Origin: a virus
DNA: 64,000 bases
Virus record (IMG/VR): IMGVR_UViG_3300036834_000211
Span: 50,542-114,541 of that record
Direction: 5' to 3' (one strand)
Shown: positions 1 through 8,251 of the stretch, in pieces
How positions within the stretch are numbered: the first letter of the stretch is position 1
Layout: every line of letters begins with the position of its first letter
Position numbers and translations under genes: made by a program
The notes under the pieces: generated by a model
What the model was told of the DNA's origin: nothing
Seen by the model: the letters and a program-made list of their open reading frames with translations, nothing else
Databases searched by the model: none

Positions 1-1
1 G

Positions 2-631
2 GCGTTCTCCATGGGCTGGGCCGCGGCGCTCGACTTCCCCAGGCTGAACGGCCGACAGACGGCGGCGTTCAAGTCCTACGTCGGGGGCCTGCCGGACGTC
101 ACCAACGGCACGATCGCGCAGGTCCTCGCGGGCTCGCCGCAGAGCGGAACTTTCGGATACGGCATCAACTTCTACGGAGACTACACGACTCGCAGTCAGG
201 GGTTCCCCGAGTACCAGCGCGGCCTGGTCTCGGGCCCGTTCGTCTGGGACGACAGCTACACCAACCAGATACAGCTGAACAACGCCCTGCAGAATGCGAT
301 AATGATCGGACTGTCGGCCGCCAACTCGGTCCCCTACGCCAATCCGGGCTACGCCCAGATCGAGTCCTGGTGCCTCGATCCGATCCTCGCGGCGCTGAAC
401 TTCGGATCCATCGTGCCGGGAGTGCAGCTCAGCCAGGCGCAGACGCAGTCGGTCAACCAGTCCGCCGGCATCGACATCGCGACCACACTGTTCCAACGGG
501 GCTGGTACTTACAGATCAGCCCGGCATCTGCCGCGACGCGCTCCATCCGAGCGAGCCCGCCGTGCACGCTGTGGTACGCGGACGGGGGGAGCGTCCAGGC
601 GATCACGCTGGCGTCGATCACCGTTCAATAG
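2..631 (+). CDS. Tail sheath protein, DUF3383 family (C-terminal part)
   Basis: The frame is open from the left edge, so the N-terminus lies outside the window; the first Met at 11 is internal. The visible part matches the C-terminal half of DUF3383 proteins, the sheath-like structural protein of several small-baseplate myophages. Recognisable features are a GPFVWDDSYTNQI block, an aromatic and Gly-rich NFYGDY stretch, a FQRGWYLQI block and an ending rich in SPPCTLWYADGGSVQ-type sequence. It would form the contractile outer tail tube. Its position just before a tube-like protein and a tail chaperone supports the call. The family is recognised from memory; the sheath role is inferred from family and gene order. 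Confidence 0.8.
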   Translation, partial: AFSMGWAAALDFPRLNGRQTAAFKSYVGGLPDVTNGTIAQVLAGSPQSGTFGYGINFYGDYTTRSQGFPEYQRGLVSGPFVWDDSYTNQIQLNNALQNAIMIGLSAANSVPYANPGYAQIESWCLDPILAALNFGSIVPGVQLSQAQTQSVNQSAGIDIATTLFQRGWYLQISPASAATRSIRASPPCTLWYADGGSVQAITLASITVQ

Positions 632-845
632 GGATGGTGAAGATCTCCCAGCTGTCAACTGGGACGGCTTCTCCACTTAGAATCTTGAACCAAAACGCCA
701 TCCTCAGCTCGATGATTGCGGTCTGTCCAGTGCTCGGGTGTTGAAGCGTCATGCGCAGCTTGCCACCTTGCTGAAGTGCCTTGATCGATCCATTGTTCGC
801 ACTGATGACCTGCTTCTCGTCTACGTCCAGATCGGATATTTTCAC
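618..845 (-). CDS. Small hypothetical protein in the tail operon (antisense)
   Basis: A 75-residue protein starting at a GTG with a GGAG box about 6 nt upstream. The start overlaps the stop of the 842-1231 gene in a GTGA, so the two are translationally coupled. The sequence is polar with basic and hydrophobic alternation (KISDLDVDEKQ, then GKLRMTLQHP) and ends near FTIPIER. The last 14 nt overlap the sheath gene tail to tail. No family is recognised. It is a moron-like minus-strand insert in a plus-strand late operon. Confidence 0.6.
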   Translation of the reverse strand: MKISDLDVDEKQVISANNGSIKALQQGGKLRMTLQHPSTGQTAIIELRMAFWFKILSGEAVPVDSWEIFTIPIER

Positions 846-1231
846 GTCTGATCTCCATTGGGGAACTCCGGCTCTGTGAGGTCGACCCAGCCGCGTGGTG
901 CGAGCGGGGTCTCGAACTCCGAGTGAGCCTCGAACCACCAGTCTGGAATGACTGTCCATGGACCCCAGCCCTCACCGCTCTCGTCCTCGTACACTCCGCC
1001 TCCCCAGACGGCTACGAAGTAGCCCTTGTCCTTCGTGTATCCCAGGCCCTCGCAGTGGGCACCGTAGATGGTCAGGATGGTTCTTTCTGGCGGGGATCTG
1101 AGATCCTCCGTCTCTATGTCCACATAGATACCGTCGTCGGGACGGGATTCGTAGTACGGGTCGCTGTCGTGGTCGTGCCAGACTAGGATCGGCCGGTCCG
1201 TCGGGGCATCCTTCATCGGTCTCAGCTTCAT
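842..1231 (-). CDS. Hypothetical protein with an RPMKDAPTD-type N-terminus
   Basis: A 129-residue protein with a GGGAGA ribosome site just upstream of its ATG. The first 20 residues (MKLRPMKDAPTDRPILVW) resemble the opening of a widespread class of small phage proteins of unknown function (W-x-P-M-x-x-A-P-x-D-G-x-x-I-L). The rest is acidic and very rich in Trp and Gly (VWGGGVYEDESGEGWGPW). It is coupled to the next minus-strand gene by GTGA. The two form a short antisense unit between sheath and tube genes, suggesting a late acquisition. Function unknown. Confidence 0.65.
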   Translation of the reverse strand: MKLRPMKDAPTDRPILVWHDHDSDPYYESRPDDGIYVDIETEDLRSPPERTILTIYGAHCEGLGYTKDKGYFVAVWGGGVYEDESGEGWGPWTVIPDWWFEAHSEFETPLAPRGWVDLTEPEFPNGDQT

Positions 1232-1266
1232 TCGGATCTCCCTATCAGGTCAGGAATAAATATACC

Positions 1267-1725
1267 ATGGCGTTCAACACGATCACGTCGGCCTCCGCGA
1301 CGTTCTACCTGACCATCGCCCAGGTCTACCCGCAGGGCGTCAACCTGATCGGATTCGGCGTGGACGACGCGTTCGTCGCCGAGACGGTAGACGCTGCGGA
1401 GACCCGGGTGGGCGTCGACGCGTACGGCGTGATGGGTTACAGACCGCGCGAGGTCCCGATGTCGATCCGCTTCCTCGCGGCGTCTCCGTCCATAGTTGTG
1501 TTCGAGAACTGGTTAGCGGCCGAGGATCAGCTCAACGACAAGTTGCCGGCAACCGCTATAATCACGCAGCCCGCGGTCAACCGCAAGTACGCGTGTGCCT
1601 TCGGCGCGCTGATGCGCGTCTCGACCCTGGCTGAGGCACGTCGCGTCTTGCAGGACCGGGAGTGGCGTATCACGTGGCTGCCCCAGGGGCCCGGCCGGCC
1701 GGCGGTCAGCGCGGCGCCGATGTAG
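1267..1725 (+). CDS. Putative tail tube protein
   Basis: A 152-residue protein with an AGGA box before its ATG. The opening MAFNTITSASATFYL, the GVDAYGVMGYRPREVPMSI block and the WRITW ending resemble the small structural protein that follows the DUF3383 sheath in related phages, where it occupies the tube position. Size and position (sheath, tube, chaperone, tape measure) fit a tube subunit. The family is often labelled only as tail fibre or structural protein in databases, so the tube role is an inference from gene order. Confidence 0.65.
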   Translation: MAFNTITSASATFYLTIAQVYPQGVNLIGFGVDDAFVAETVDAAETRVGVDAYGVMGYRPREVPMSIRFLAASPSIVVFENWLAAEDQLNDKLPATAIITQPAVNRKYACAFGALMRVSTLAEARRVLQDREWRITWLPQGPGRPAVSAAPM

Positions 1726-1728
1726 CGT

Positions 1729-1956
1729 CTAGCGAGCCAGGTTCCAGGCCGGGACACTTCTCGACATGCACGCGTAGTACGGCAAGGCCGCGCCGGGTTC
1801 GACTGTCCCACCATTCGCATCGTTCATCTCCATGGCCTTCGCCTTGCAGGTACTCGCGGAGGGATGATTGGAAGTCGTCTCGTCCCACGGTATGACGCCC
1901 GTGCACGGCTGGTTGATGCCGTACCAGCATAGGAAGATCGCGTAGATCGTATTCAT
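1729..1956 (-). CDS. Small secreted Cys-containing protein
   Basis: A 75-residue protein. ATG 1956 is chosen because AGGA lies 9 nt upstream; an upstream in-frame GTG (1974) has a ribosome site only directly abutting it. The N-terminus MNTIYAIFLCWYGI is hydrophobic and could act as a signal or anchor, and four Cys follow. The style (short hydrophobic start, then a polar Cys-bearing tail) resembles the gene at 29826, though similarity is too weak to call homology. It lies antisense between tube and chaperone genes, with an operator-like palindrome in its upstream region. Function unknown. Confidence 0.5.
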   Translation of the reverse strand: MNTIYAIFLCWYGINQPCTGVIPWDETTSNHPSASTCKAKAMEMNDANGGTVEPGAALPYYACMSRSVPAWNLAR

Positions 1957-1998
1957 TTTATCAGATCCTATCACTTCTCATCCGTGATGTAAGCGCGC

Positions 1999-2014
1999 TT
2001 GCGAAAATTTGCAA
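1999..2014. promoter_or_regulatory. Operator-like palindrome, TTGC-N8-GCAA family
   Basis: TTGCGAAAATTTGCAA, in the gap between the divergent genes starting at 1956 (minus) and 2038 (plus). It matches the TTGC-N8-GCAA sites found at 19604, 53728, 60984 and 62530. A binding site for a phage repressor is inferred. Confidence 0.55.
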
Positions 2015-2037
2015 GACTCCACTGAGAGAAATGTTCA

Positions 2038-2253
2038 ATGCCACGTCGAATCTGTCCTACCTGCCACGGGCTGCGTTCCGTCCGCTACGGTGCGGGAATC
2101 TATAGGTGTCCCACGTGTCTCGGATCGGGAGGTGTTCCGCTCGGATTGGCTCCCCTAGACATCTCGCCAGTGGAGCGTCAGAGCGGTCTCAGTCGAGCCG
2201 ACACCCACGTCTCCAGGGGCCGCCCCCCGCCCATACCGGGACCTCCCAGGTAG
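2038..2253 (+). CDS. Small protein with two CPTC zinc-binding motifs
   Basis: A 71-residue protein. The first 35 residues hold two CPTCxG knuckles spaced about 19 residues apart (CPTCHG and CPTCLG), like one half of a DnaJ-type zinc domain. The C-terminal half is Pro, Arg and Gly rich and may be unstructured. A weak GAGAGA lies upstream of the ATG, and the operator-like palindrome at 1999 precedes it. Function unknown; metal binding is inferred from the motif only. Confidence 0.5.
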   Translation: MPRRICPTCHGLRSVRYGAGIYRCPTCLGSGGVPLGLAPLDISPVERQSGLSRADTHVSRGRPPPIPGPPR

Positions 2254-2265
2254 TGGAGGAGCCTA

Positions 2266-2838
2266 GTGCTCAGTTCAGATTGGACCCGCCAGTATGGCAG
2301 TCGGAAGGTCAAGATCGTGACGATCCCCGGCGTCCGGTCCGAGCAGCCCGGACAGAGGGACAACGGCAAGAGCTTCCTGCTGGTGGAGATGGCCGCGCGT
2401 CCAGCGGAGAAGTGGGCGAACCGCGCCTTCCTCGCACTGGCCCACTCCCGGGCCGACATCCCACCCGGCATCGCCGAGAGGTACGCGAGGGTCCGAGGGG
2501 ACATGCGTCAGATCGAGGCCATCGCCGGCCTGCTGGGACACATGCACTTTCCCGAGATCGAGCCCCTCATGGACGAGTTGATGGGTTGCGTCAGCTTCGT
2601 CATCAATTCCGGACCCCCTCCCGTCACCAGATTGCTGAACGATTCCGGCAGCGTGGACGACGACGTCGAAGAGATCTCCACTCGCCAGCACCTGCGCGCG
2701 GAGGTCATCGATCTCCACGTGGGTTTTTCCGTGCCCGCCGCGGTCATCCTCTTGATCTCGGTGGGCTCGACGATGACGGAGATTTCGGAGCCGACCTCGT
2801 CGAGTACCCGAACGTCCCGCCGACGATCGCGGCGATAA
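2266..2838 (+). CDS. Tail assembly chaperone, short form
   Basis: A 190-residue protein starting at GTG with GGAGGA 5 nt upstream. The pattern KIVTIPG, then GKSFLLVEM, AEKWANRAFLAL, and LHVGFS near residue 153 matches the tail assembly chaperone that precedes the tape measure in DUF3383 phages, functionally like lambda gpG. It would bind the tape measure during tail assembly and be absent from the virion. After residue about 153 the zero frame continues into a Ser, Thr and Arg rich tail, while the family-like C-terminal domain lies in the -1 frame (see 2266-2987). Confidence 0.75.
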   Translation: MLSSDWTRQYGSRKVKIVTIPGVRSEQPGQRDNGKSFLLVEMAARPAEKWANRAFLALAHSRADIPPGIAERYARVRGDMRQIEAIAGLLGHMHFPEIEPLMDELMGCVSFVINSGPPPVTRLLNDSGSVDDDVEEISTRQHLRAEVIDLHVGFSVPAAVILLISVGSTMTEISEPTSSSTRTSRRRSRR

Positions 2839-2987
2839 TCTCGTCGTCCTCTGGCAGGGCAATGGCGACCTTGCACGAATTGGATACGGTATACGGGGTC
2901 GAGGATCTCTACGACATGCTGGAGGTCCTGGAGGTGGATGCTCACAATAAGCGCATCGCGCAGGCTGCTCTGAACAAGAGAGACTAG
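2266..2987 (+). CDS. Tail assembly chaperone, long form by -1 frameshift
   Basis: The frame -1 to the short chaperone stays open to 2987. It encodes a segment with VPPTIAAIISSSSGRA, then LHELDTVYGVEDLYDMLEV and a VDAHNKR motif, the classic C-terminal domain of tail chaperone T extensions. The ribosome can reach it at GGGTTTT (2721-2727), read as G GGT TTT in the zero frame. The product would be about 240 residues, with the shared N-terminus followed by FRARRGHPLDLGG. This arrangement is the lambda G/GT logic. Frameshifting itself is inferred. Confidence 0.65.
2721..2727 (+). other. Slippery heptamer for -1 programmed frameshifting
   Basis: GGGTTTT fits X-XXY-YYZ in the zero frame (codons GGT TTT). 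It sits exactly where the chaperone similarity passes from the zero frame to the -1 frame. The GC-rich run just downstream could form a stimulatory structure. Confidence 0.6.
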
Positions 2988-2988
2988 G

Positions 2989-4716
2989 GTGGCTACGGTT
3001 ATAGATGAACTCGTGGTCCGCCTAGGCCTCGACCCGACCGACTTCGACGAGGGCGAGGCCAGGCTCATCGCATCCCTGCGCAGGATGGAGGCCGCGGCCC
3101 AGCGCGGTGGTCGCCAGGTGACCGACACGGTCGGCAGGGACACGATCGCCTTCTTCCGCGCAGTCGAGAACCCGATCTCCGGGCTGCGACGGACCTTCGA
3201 GGGCATGGTACTCCAGACCGAGCGCACCCGCGAGAGCCTGCGGAAGACCGGCGAGGAGGGCGAGGCGTCCGGCGAACGCGTGGCCCGCGGTACGTCTGCC
3301 GCGACCGCGGCGATGCGCGGCCTCGGCGTCGCCGGCCTTGCCGCCTTCGCTGCGTACGAGGCGCTGAGCAAGACGCTCGGTGCAGTCACCGACGTCGCCG
3401 GGCGAGTGTTCGCCACCGGGATAGGTGCCGGTGCTGCCGGCATGGGTATCACCCAGTTCGGTGCGATCAGCCAGGCGCTGTTCGCTGGTGGCAACGTACC
3501 CCAGGCCGAGACTCAGAACTGGCTGGCCCAGTACTCCGAAATGCAAGGGCAGGCTGCCAGGGGTATCAGCCCCGGCATTGGCTTCATAACCAACCTGAAC
3601 AAGCTCCTCAACCAGGAGACCTTCACTGGCATCGACCCATTCCGAGACTCGCCCGAGCAGATAATAACCAAGCTGGCCGCCCAGCTCTCCGCCATGCCGG
3701 AGGCCCGGGCGTACAGCGCCGGCAATGCCCTCGGGCTGAGCCGGCAGATGGTCTCGGGCCTGCGCGCGGAGGGTGAGCGACTCCCGGCCGACATCGCGGA
3801 GCAGCGACGCAGGGCCCCGACCGGCGAGGATCTGAGGGCCGCGCAGCGCCTGATTCTGGCCGAGGACAAACTGGCCACGGCGTGGGAGAAGCTCGAGCGC
3901 GACCTACTACTCAGCGGTATTGCCGAGGGCCTGACCAGGTTGGCGTCGTGGCTCGATACGCTGATAGCCCCCGGATCCAACGACCCCCGCGGGTTCCTGG
4001 GGCGCTTCTTCGGCGGATCTCGCCCGGAGTACGGAGAGGGGGCAGTGGTCAGCGGAGGCTCCGGGGGACAACTGTCGCAGGTCGTCGCCGGCGGCCAGGC
4101 CGACCAGTTGGTCGACTACATCATCAAGCACGAGGGTCACTCCCCCACCGGCGTCGTGAACAACCCGGGCAACATCAAGTTCACCGGCGCCGAGGGGCAG
4201 ACCGACTCCGGCGTCCGCGCCACCGACGGCGGCACCTTCGCGTCCTACCCGACGCCGGAGGCTGGCCGCGCCGCCATCGCCGCTCAGATCAATAGGGCCG
4301 CGAGCGGACTGTCCACTGCGTACGGTCCCAATCCTACCGTCAGCAGTTTCTTGAGCAAGTACAGCGGCGGGGGATACAGCGGCTCGGATCTGGCCATCGC
4401 ACCACCGCCACCGACGACTCCTCCTCCCGCTGGCAAGCCCAGTACGGTGCACGTACCCGACCCGCTGGACTGGATACTGGGGCCGGTCGACCCGGTGGCG
4501 AAGGCTCCCATTCCCGCCAAGCAGGCTGCCCTTCGCTCCATCCAGATGGCAAACGCGACGAATAACACGTCGACGACGCACAACTACGGTGACCAGCACG
4601 TCGACATCACCGTCAACGCCCCGACGAGAGAGGCCACCGCAATTGCCAACTCGGTCAGCGACCAGGTGAGGCAGCTTCCGCCCATGGCCGGACCGGCCAA
4701 CACGGGTCTGGCGTGA
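2989..4716 (+). CDS. Tail tape measure protein with lysozyme-like domain
   Basis: A 575-residue protein starting at GTG 2 nt after the chaperone stop. The N-terminus (DELVVRLGLDPTDFDEGEARL, then heptad-like Glu, Arg and Ala runs) is typical of tape measures. Residues about 100-160 are Ala and Gly rich and hydrophobic and probably membrane-interacting. Residues about 375-445 hold a peptidoglycan-hydrolase-like module (HEGHSPTGVVNNPGNIKF, then TFASYPTPEAGRAAI). A Pro-rich linker and Asn and Thr rich tail follow. It sets tail length; at 575 residues the tail would be short if the usual length relation holds. The embedded hydrolase would help wall penetration. Confidence 0.85.
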   Translation: MATVIDELVVRLGLDPTDFDEGEARLIASLRRMEAAAQRGGRQVTDTVGRDTIAFFRAVENPISGLRRTFEGMVLQTERTRESLRKTGEEGEASGERVARGTSAATAAMRGLGVAGLAAFAAYEALSKTLGAVTDVAGRVFATGIGAGAAGMGITQFGAISQALFAGGNVPQAETQNWLAQYSEMQGQAARGISPGIGFITNLNKLLNQETFTGIDPFRDSPEQIITKLAAQLSAMPEARAYSAGNALGLSRQMVSGLRAEGERLPADIAEQRRRAPTGEDLRAAQRLILAEDKLATAWEKLERDLLLSGIAEGLTRLASWLDTLIAPGSNDPRGFLGRFFGGSRPEYGEGAVVSGGSGGQLSQVVAGGQADQLVDYIIKHEGHSPTGVVNNPGNIKFTGAEGQTDSGVRATDGGTFASYPTPEAGRAAIAAQINRAASGLSTAYGPNPTVSSFLSKYSGGGYSGSDLAIAPPPPTTPPPAGKPSTVHVPDPLDWILGPVDPVAKAPIPAKQAALRSIQMANATNNTSTTHNYGDQHVDITVNAPTREATAIANSVSDQVRQLPPMAGPANTGLA

Positions 4717-5393
4717 GCGGATTACCTCCCCTGCTCCTGCTGACCCAGGATGATCTCAGCATACTGTCGGAGTTCGGTCCACCGCAGTGGGGCATCTTCG
4801 ACGAGGGCGGGCAGCCCGTACTAATCTCGGAGTCTGTCGGAGAACTCGGGTACCACCGTGGGTACGACGTCTCAAACTATCCCCAGGAGATGGGGGCGTT
4901 CGCCAGCTACAACAAGGTTCAGATCCCCTACGACGCGAGGGTGACGCTGCTGTCCAGCCAGACGCGGGGACAGCTCCTCTCGATACTCGAGCCGGTTGCG
5001 GCGTCGCTCCAGTTGGTGGCGGTCGTGATGCCGGAGTACGGATACCCCAGCGCCAACGTGGTGGACTACGAATTCCGGCGCACGGTCAGGAGCGGCGTTA
5101 CACTAATTGCGGTGGAGGTGAGGCTCAAGGAGATCCGGACCCCGACTACCTCCACACTCTCCAGTTCTCAAGGTAACTCCACCTCGCCCGCCGGAGCCGG
5201 AGCCGGAACCTCGAGGCCCGTCGGACAGGTGAGCAACCAGGCGCTGGGAGGTGGACTCACCTCCAGCCTGTTCCCGTCGGCGACCAGCACCAGCTCGACG
5301 AATGCCGCTTTCCCGACTCAGAGCGGACCGGTCCAGCCGACGGATCGGTCGTCCCTCACGTCGCCCTGGGTCGCCATCCAACCCCCGACCTGA
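4713..5393 (+). CDS. Baseplate protein following the tape measure
   Basis: A 226-residue protein starting at GTG that overlaps the tape measure stop (GTGA). The core WGIFDEGGQPVL, then DYEFRRTVRSGVTLI and VEVRLKEIR matches a conserved protein placed directly after the tape measure in small-baseplate myophages, where it forms part of the baseplate core at the tail tube end. Residues beyond 150 are Ser, Thr and Gly rich and low complexity. The exact structural position is inferred from gene order. Confidence 0.65.
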   Translation: MSGLPPLLLLTQDDLSILSEFGPPQWGIFDEGGQPVLISESVGELGYHRGYDVSNYPQEMGAFASYNKVQIPYDARVTLLSSQTRGQLLSILEPVAASLQLVAVVMPEYGYPSANVVDYEFRRTVRSGVTLIAVEVRLKEIRTPTTSTLSSSQGNSTSPAGAGAGTSRPVGQVSNQALGGGLTSSLFPSATSTSSTNAAFPTQSGPVQPTDRSSLTSPWVAIQPPT

Positions 5394-5404
5394 GTGTAAA
5401 GTCG

Positions 5405-6649
5405 ATGCGCAGCCGACTCGGTCTCCTCCTCACGATCCTCCTCGTGCTCTCGCCCGCCGCGGCGAGGGCCCAGACCGCGTGCACGGTTCTCCCCCAGTCG
5501 TCCCTGCTCAATCTGTTCTCCGACGCCGCGCCGGTGGCCTCGATCGTCCCTGCCTACGTGCGCAACGCGATCTGTAGCTCTCTCAATCCGACGAATAATC
5601 TCTCGGACGTGGCGTCGCAGCAAACGTCGATAAATAATCTATTCGGACCTAATACTTATTTGAAGATCCTGGGTAGTGGGGCATTATCCGTTCCGTCATA
5701 TACATCATTGTCCACGCAGGGGACTCTGTCGGGAACGCCTGCGGGATCTTCGATTGATGTCAATTATGGGTCTACGACGCCACTCTCGACCATAGCAGTA
5801 ATCAGCGATACTGCGACGAATCAGCTGTTGGGAGGAGTAATACCAGCTCTCAGCATAGCTCACACGTTTGGCGGTACTGGAGCCGGTCCAGGCGCTCGAC
5901 AGGGGATTTTTGTTGATCTTGTCCAAAATGGAAATGTCGGTTCCGGTACGGGAGCCTTTCAAACTGGGATCTTTTCGAATGTGTGGGCCAGGAGCGGAAC
6001 CGGCGGCGGCCAATTCTACGCCTATGCAGGACAAGTAATCGACGACCTAAACGTCTCTCACTATGGTACGGTCGGTGGCGAGATCGACTTGGCATTGCAC
6101 CAGCCTGGGGCTGGGATCAAAGAAGGATGGGCGGTTGCGTCCACCCCGTTGGGGAGCGGGAACGACACACAGCAAGGTACCAACTATTCGGCCGGCTATG
6201 GGCTGTGGGCCGGCGGCTCGTGCGGGAATGGTGCACTCGCCGGGGGGAGCGCCTGCGCCGGCTTCAACACAGGCATTTCGTTCGGCCGCTCCGATAGTTA
6301 CTGGCCCATTTCCAACGCCGGTACGGTGATCGCCGCAACGCAAGGGGTCGGCACGATTGGTAATATGAAGGCGGCGCAGGGCATCGACATGCACAACGTC
6401 ACCTTCAGCACTTACGCGCTGAATTTCCCTGGATTCCAAGTCACTGGCGACGGCAGCCTATTTGCCGGCGGCGCATCGGGTCTCGGCGTGGCTAAGCAGT
6501 CGAGTGGTCCGGGTGCTGGACCGGGCGCCGCGGTCGTCAGGATAATTGCATTGCCGGGCACAACGGGAGGCACCTGCAAACTGGTGGCCTATGCCGGCAC
6601 GAGCACCACGGGTGTGCTCTTGGCTGATAACATTGGTAGCGGGTGCTGA
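5405..6649 (+). CDS. Fibre-like structural protein with N-terminal signal peptide
   Basis: A 414-residue protein. Residues 1-24 read as a Sec signal peptide (basic n-region, Leu-rich core, then AAARAQ). The rest is Gly, Ser, Ala and Asn rich with no catalytic motif, typical of fibre or virion surface proteins. From about 5570 to 6000 the codon use turns more AT rich than the flanking tail genes, suggesting a mosaic insertion. It is embedded among baseplate genes between the post-tape-measure protein and the plug. A secretion leader is unexpected for a virion part assembled in the cytoplasm. Receptor binding or a secreted role are both possible. Confidence 0.6.
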   Translation: MRSRLGLLLTILLVLSPAAARAQTACTVLPQSSLLNLFSDAAPVASIVPAYVRNAICSSLNPTNNLSDVASQQTSINNLFGPNTYLKILGSGALSVPSYTSLSTQGTLSGTPAGSSIDVNYGSTTPLSTIAVISDTATNQLLGGVIPALSIAHTFGGTGAGPGARQGIFVDLVQNGNVGSGTGAFQTGIFSNVWARSGTGGGQFYAYAGQVIDDLNVSHYGTVGGEIDLALHQPGAGIKEGWAVASTPLGSGNDTQQGTNYSAGYGLWAGGSCGNGALAGGSACAGFNTGISFGRSDSYWPISNAGTVIAATQGVGTIGNMKAAQGIDMHNVTFSTYALNFPGFQVTGDGSLFAGGASGLGVAKQSSGPGAGPGAAVVRIIALPGTTGGTCKLVAYAGTSTTGVLLADNIGSGC

Positions 6650-6653
6650 GTAG

Positions 6654-7304
6654 ATGAGCGGCAGCCCGTGGGGGAGTCAATTTGGTCCCCAGTTCGGGAT
6701 CGGCATCCGTCCCGGTCCCTCGACGCTGCCGGTGCCTGGTGGGATCCCATACATACCGCCGCCGGCCGCGCCAAACCTCTCGACCGCCTACTCGATCGTC
6801 CCGACGAGCGAGGCGCCGGCCCAGCAGATCACGATAACGCTCGCCGGGCAGGCGTGCCTGATCAGACTGTACACGAAGAGCACCAACGTGCCGACGATCG
6901 ACCCGGGGGAGATCCCGACCGACCCCGAGCCGCGCTACGAGAACATCAACCCATGCTTCGTCGACGTGTATACCGGCAGCGGGGCTAACTTGATCGTGGG
7001 CGGGGTCTACGTCCGGCAGGGGACGCTGATCGTGCGCGACGTCTACCTGGGATTCGTCGGCGACCTCGTGGTCGTCGACACGACAGGCGCGGCCGAGGAC
7101 CCGCGCGGGGTGCCGGCGAGGCTGCCGCCGACCTACCTGAGGAATCAGACCCAGCTCGCCGAGTACCCACTGGCCGACGGCGACATGGCCCCACCGGCGG
7201 TGGCCGGCCGCATCCCCGGTATGGGGACTCGTTGGATACTGACGTACTGGCCGGTTGGTTCGTACGTGCCCGGATACTCCTTGCCGCGCTCGGTGGCAGC
7301 GTGA
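6654..7304 (+). CDS. Baseplate plug protein (Pam3 gp18-like)
   Basis: A 216-residue protein. Residues about 55-160 hold the pattern ITLAGQACLIRLY, then FVDVYTGSGANLIVGGVYVR and IVRDVYLGFVGDLVVVDT, which resembles the small baseplate plug fold of simple myophages. The C-terminal MGTRWILTYWPVGSYV is also characteristic. An extended Pro-rich N-terminus (about 50 residues) is unusual compared with the compact family members. It sits between the tail tube end proteins and the hub, and its stop overlaps the hub start in a GTGA. Confidence 0.65.
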   Translation: MSGSPWGSQFGPQFGIGIRPGPSTLPVPGGIPYIPPPAAPNLSTAYSIVPTSEAPAQQITITLAGQACLIRLYTKSTNVPTIDPGEIPTDPEPRYENINPCFVDVYTGSGANLIVGGVYVRQGTLIVRDVYLGFVGDLVVVDTTGAAEDPRGVPARLPPTYLRNQTQLAEYPLADGDMAPPAVAGRIPGMGTRWILTYWPVGSYVPGYSLPRSVAA

Positions 7305-8251
7305 GCAACGGCACCACTACCCTGCCGGACGTCTCGGTCACCGCCCAGGCTCCCTCGCCGGTCGTCACGACGCTCCAGGCACCCTACGCGGTCCGGAAGA
7401 TCGACCTCACGTTCCAGATCGGCACGGGGGACTTCGGTGTGTCCGGAGCGGACCAGCTCACCCTCACCGGCCTGCGCGTTTATGCCCACCTAGAGGCCGT
7501 CGTGTCTCCCCACATGGCCTCGGTCGCGTTGTTGCGCGTTTATGGTATGTCTCTCGACCACATGAACGCCGTCTCGGTGGCTGGATTGCTGTACCAGAGT
7601 CGGAAGAACCTGGTCCAGGTCAGGGCAGGAGACGACGCGTCCGGCATGACGACCGTGTTCGACGGTCTTATCACCGAGGCCTACCCGAAACTCGACGGTG
7701 GCGCTGACGATCGTCACTTCTACGTCTACGCGACGCCGGCCACTGCCATCCAGCTCAAGCCGGTCTCGCCGTCGAGCTACCCCGGCTCGGTGCCAGCGTC
7801 CCAGGTCCTCAAGACCCTGGCTCAGTCCGTCGGCTACACCCTCCAGGACAACGGCGTCACCGCCGTGCTACAGACTCCCTACCTGCCCGGCACGGTGTGG
7901 CAACAGATCCAGGCCGTCGTCGCAGCGGCGGACTGCTTCGCGTTCCTCGACAGCGTCAACAAGGTGCTGATCACCTGGTCGAAGAATAGCAAGACGACAC
8001 CTCCAGTGACGGTGATTGTGGGACCTCAGACCGGCATGATCAATTATCCGATGTTCCAGAATAAGCAGATCATCGTTCGCACGCTGTTCAGCCCGTCCAT
8101 GGCCATCTCTCCGGGCACTACCGTGCTCGTGCAGAGTGAACTGAAGGCTGCCAACAATGCTAAGCTGACCCTCAACATGGTTACCCACGAGCTGGAGTCT
8201 CAAGAGCCAGGTGGTCCCTGGGAGACTATCCTGATTGGGTCGCCGCCGTGA
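7301..8251 (+). CDS. Baseplate hub protein
   Basis: A 316-residue protein. GTG 7301 is preferred because it overlaps the plug stop (GTGA) like most starts in this operon; the frame is open further upstream. The sequence YAVRKIDLTFQIG, GLRVYAHLE, then VFDGLITEAYPKL and PASQVLKTLAQSVGYTLQ fits the hub fold of contractile tails (T4 gp27 or Mu gp44 type). It would form the ring joining tube and spike. Position between plug and spike supports this. Confidence 0.7.
   Translation: MSNGTTTLPDVSVTAQAPSPVVTTLQAPYAVRKIDLTFQIGTGDFGVSGADQLTLTGLRVYAHLEAVVSPHMASVALLRVYGMSLDHMNAVSVAGLLYQSRKNLVQVRAGDDASGMTTVFDGLITEAYPKLDGGADDRHFYVYATPATAIQLKPVSPSSYPGSVPASQVLKTLAQSVGYTLQDNGVTAVLQTPYLPGTVWQQIQAVVAAADCFAFLDSVNKVLITWSKNSKTTPPVTVIVGPQTGMINYPMFQNKQIIVRTLFSPSMAISPGTTVLVQSELKAANNAKLTLNMVTHELESQEPGGPWETILIGSPP

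Noticed and set aside
1557-1562. TATAAT hexamers inside genes (also 11057)
   Set aside because: They lie within coding sequence with no -35 partner and no gene start downstream. Similar hexamers at 35066 and 50838 lie near starts but lack a clear -35, so they are mentioned and not listed as promoters.
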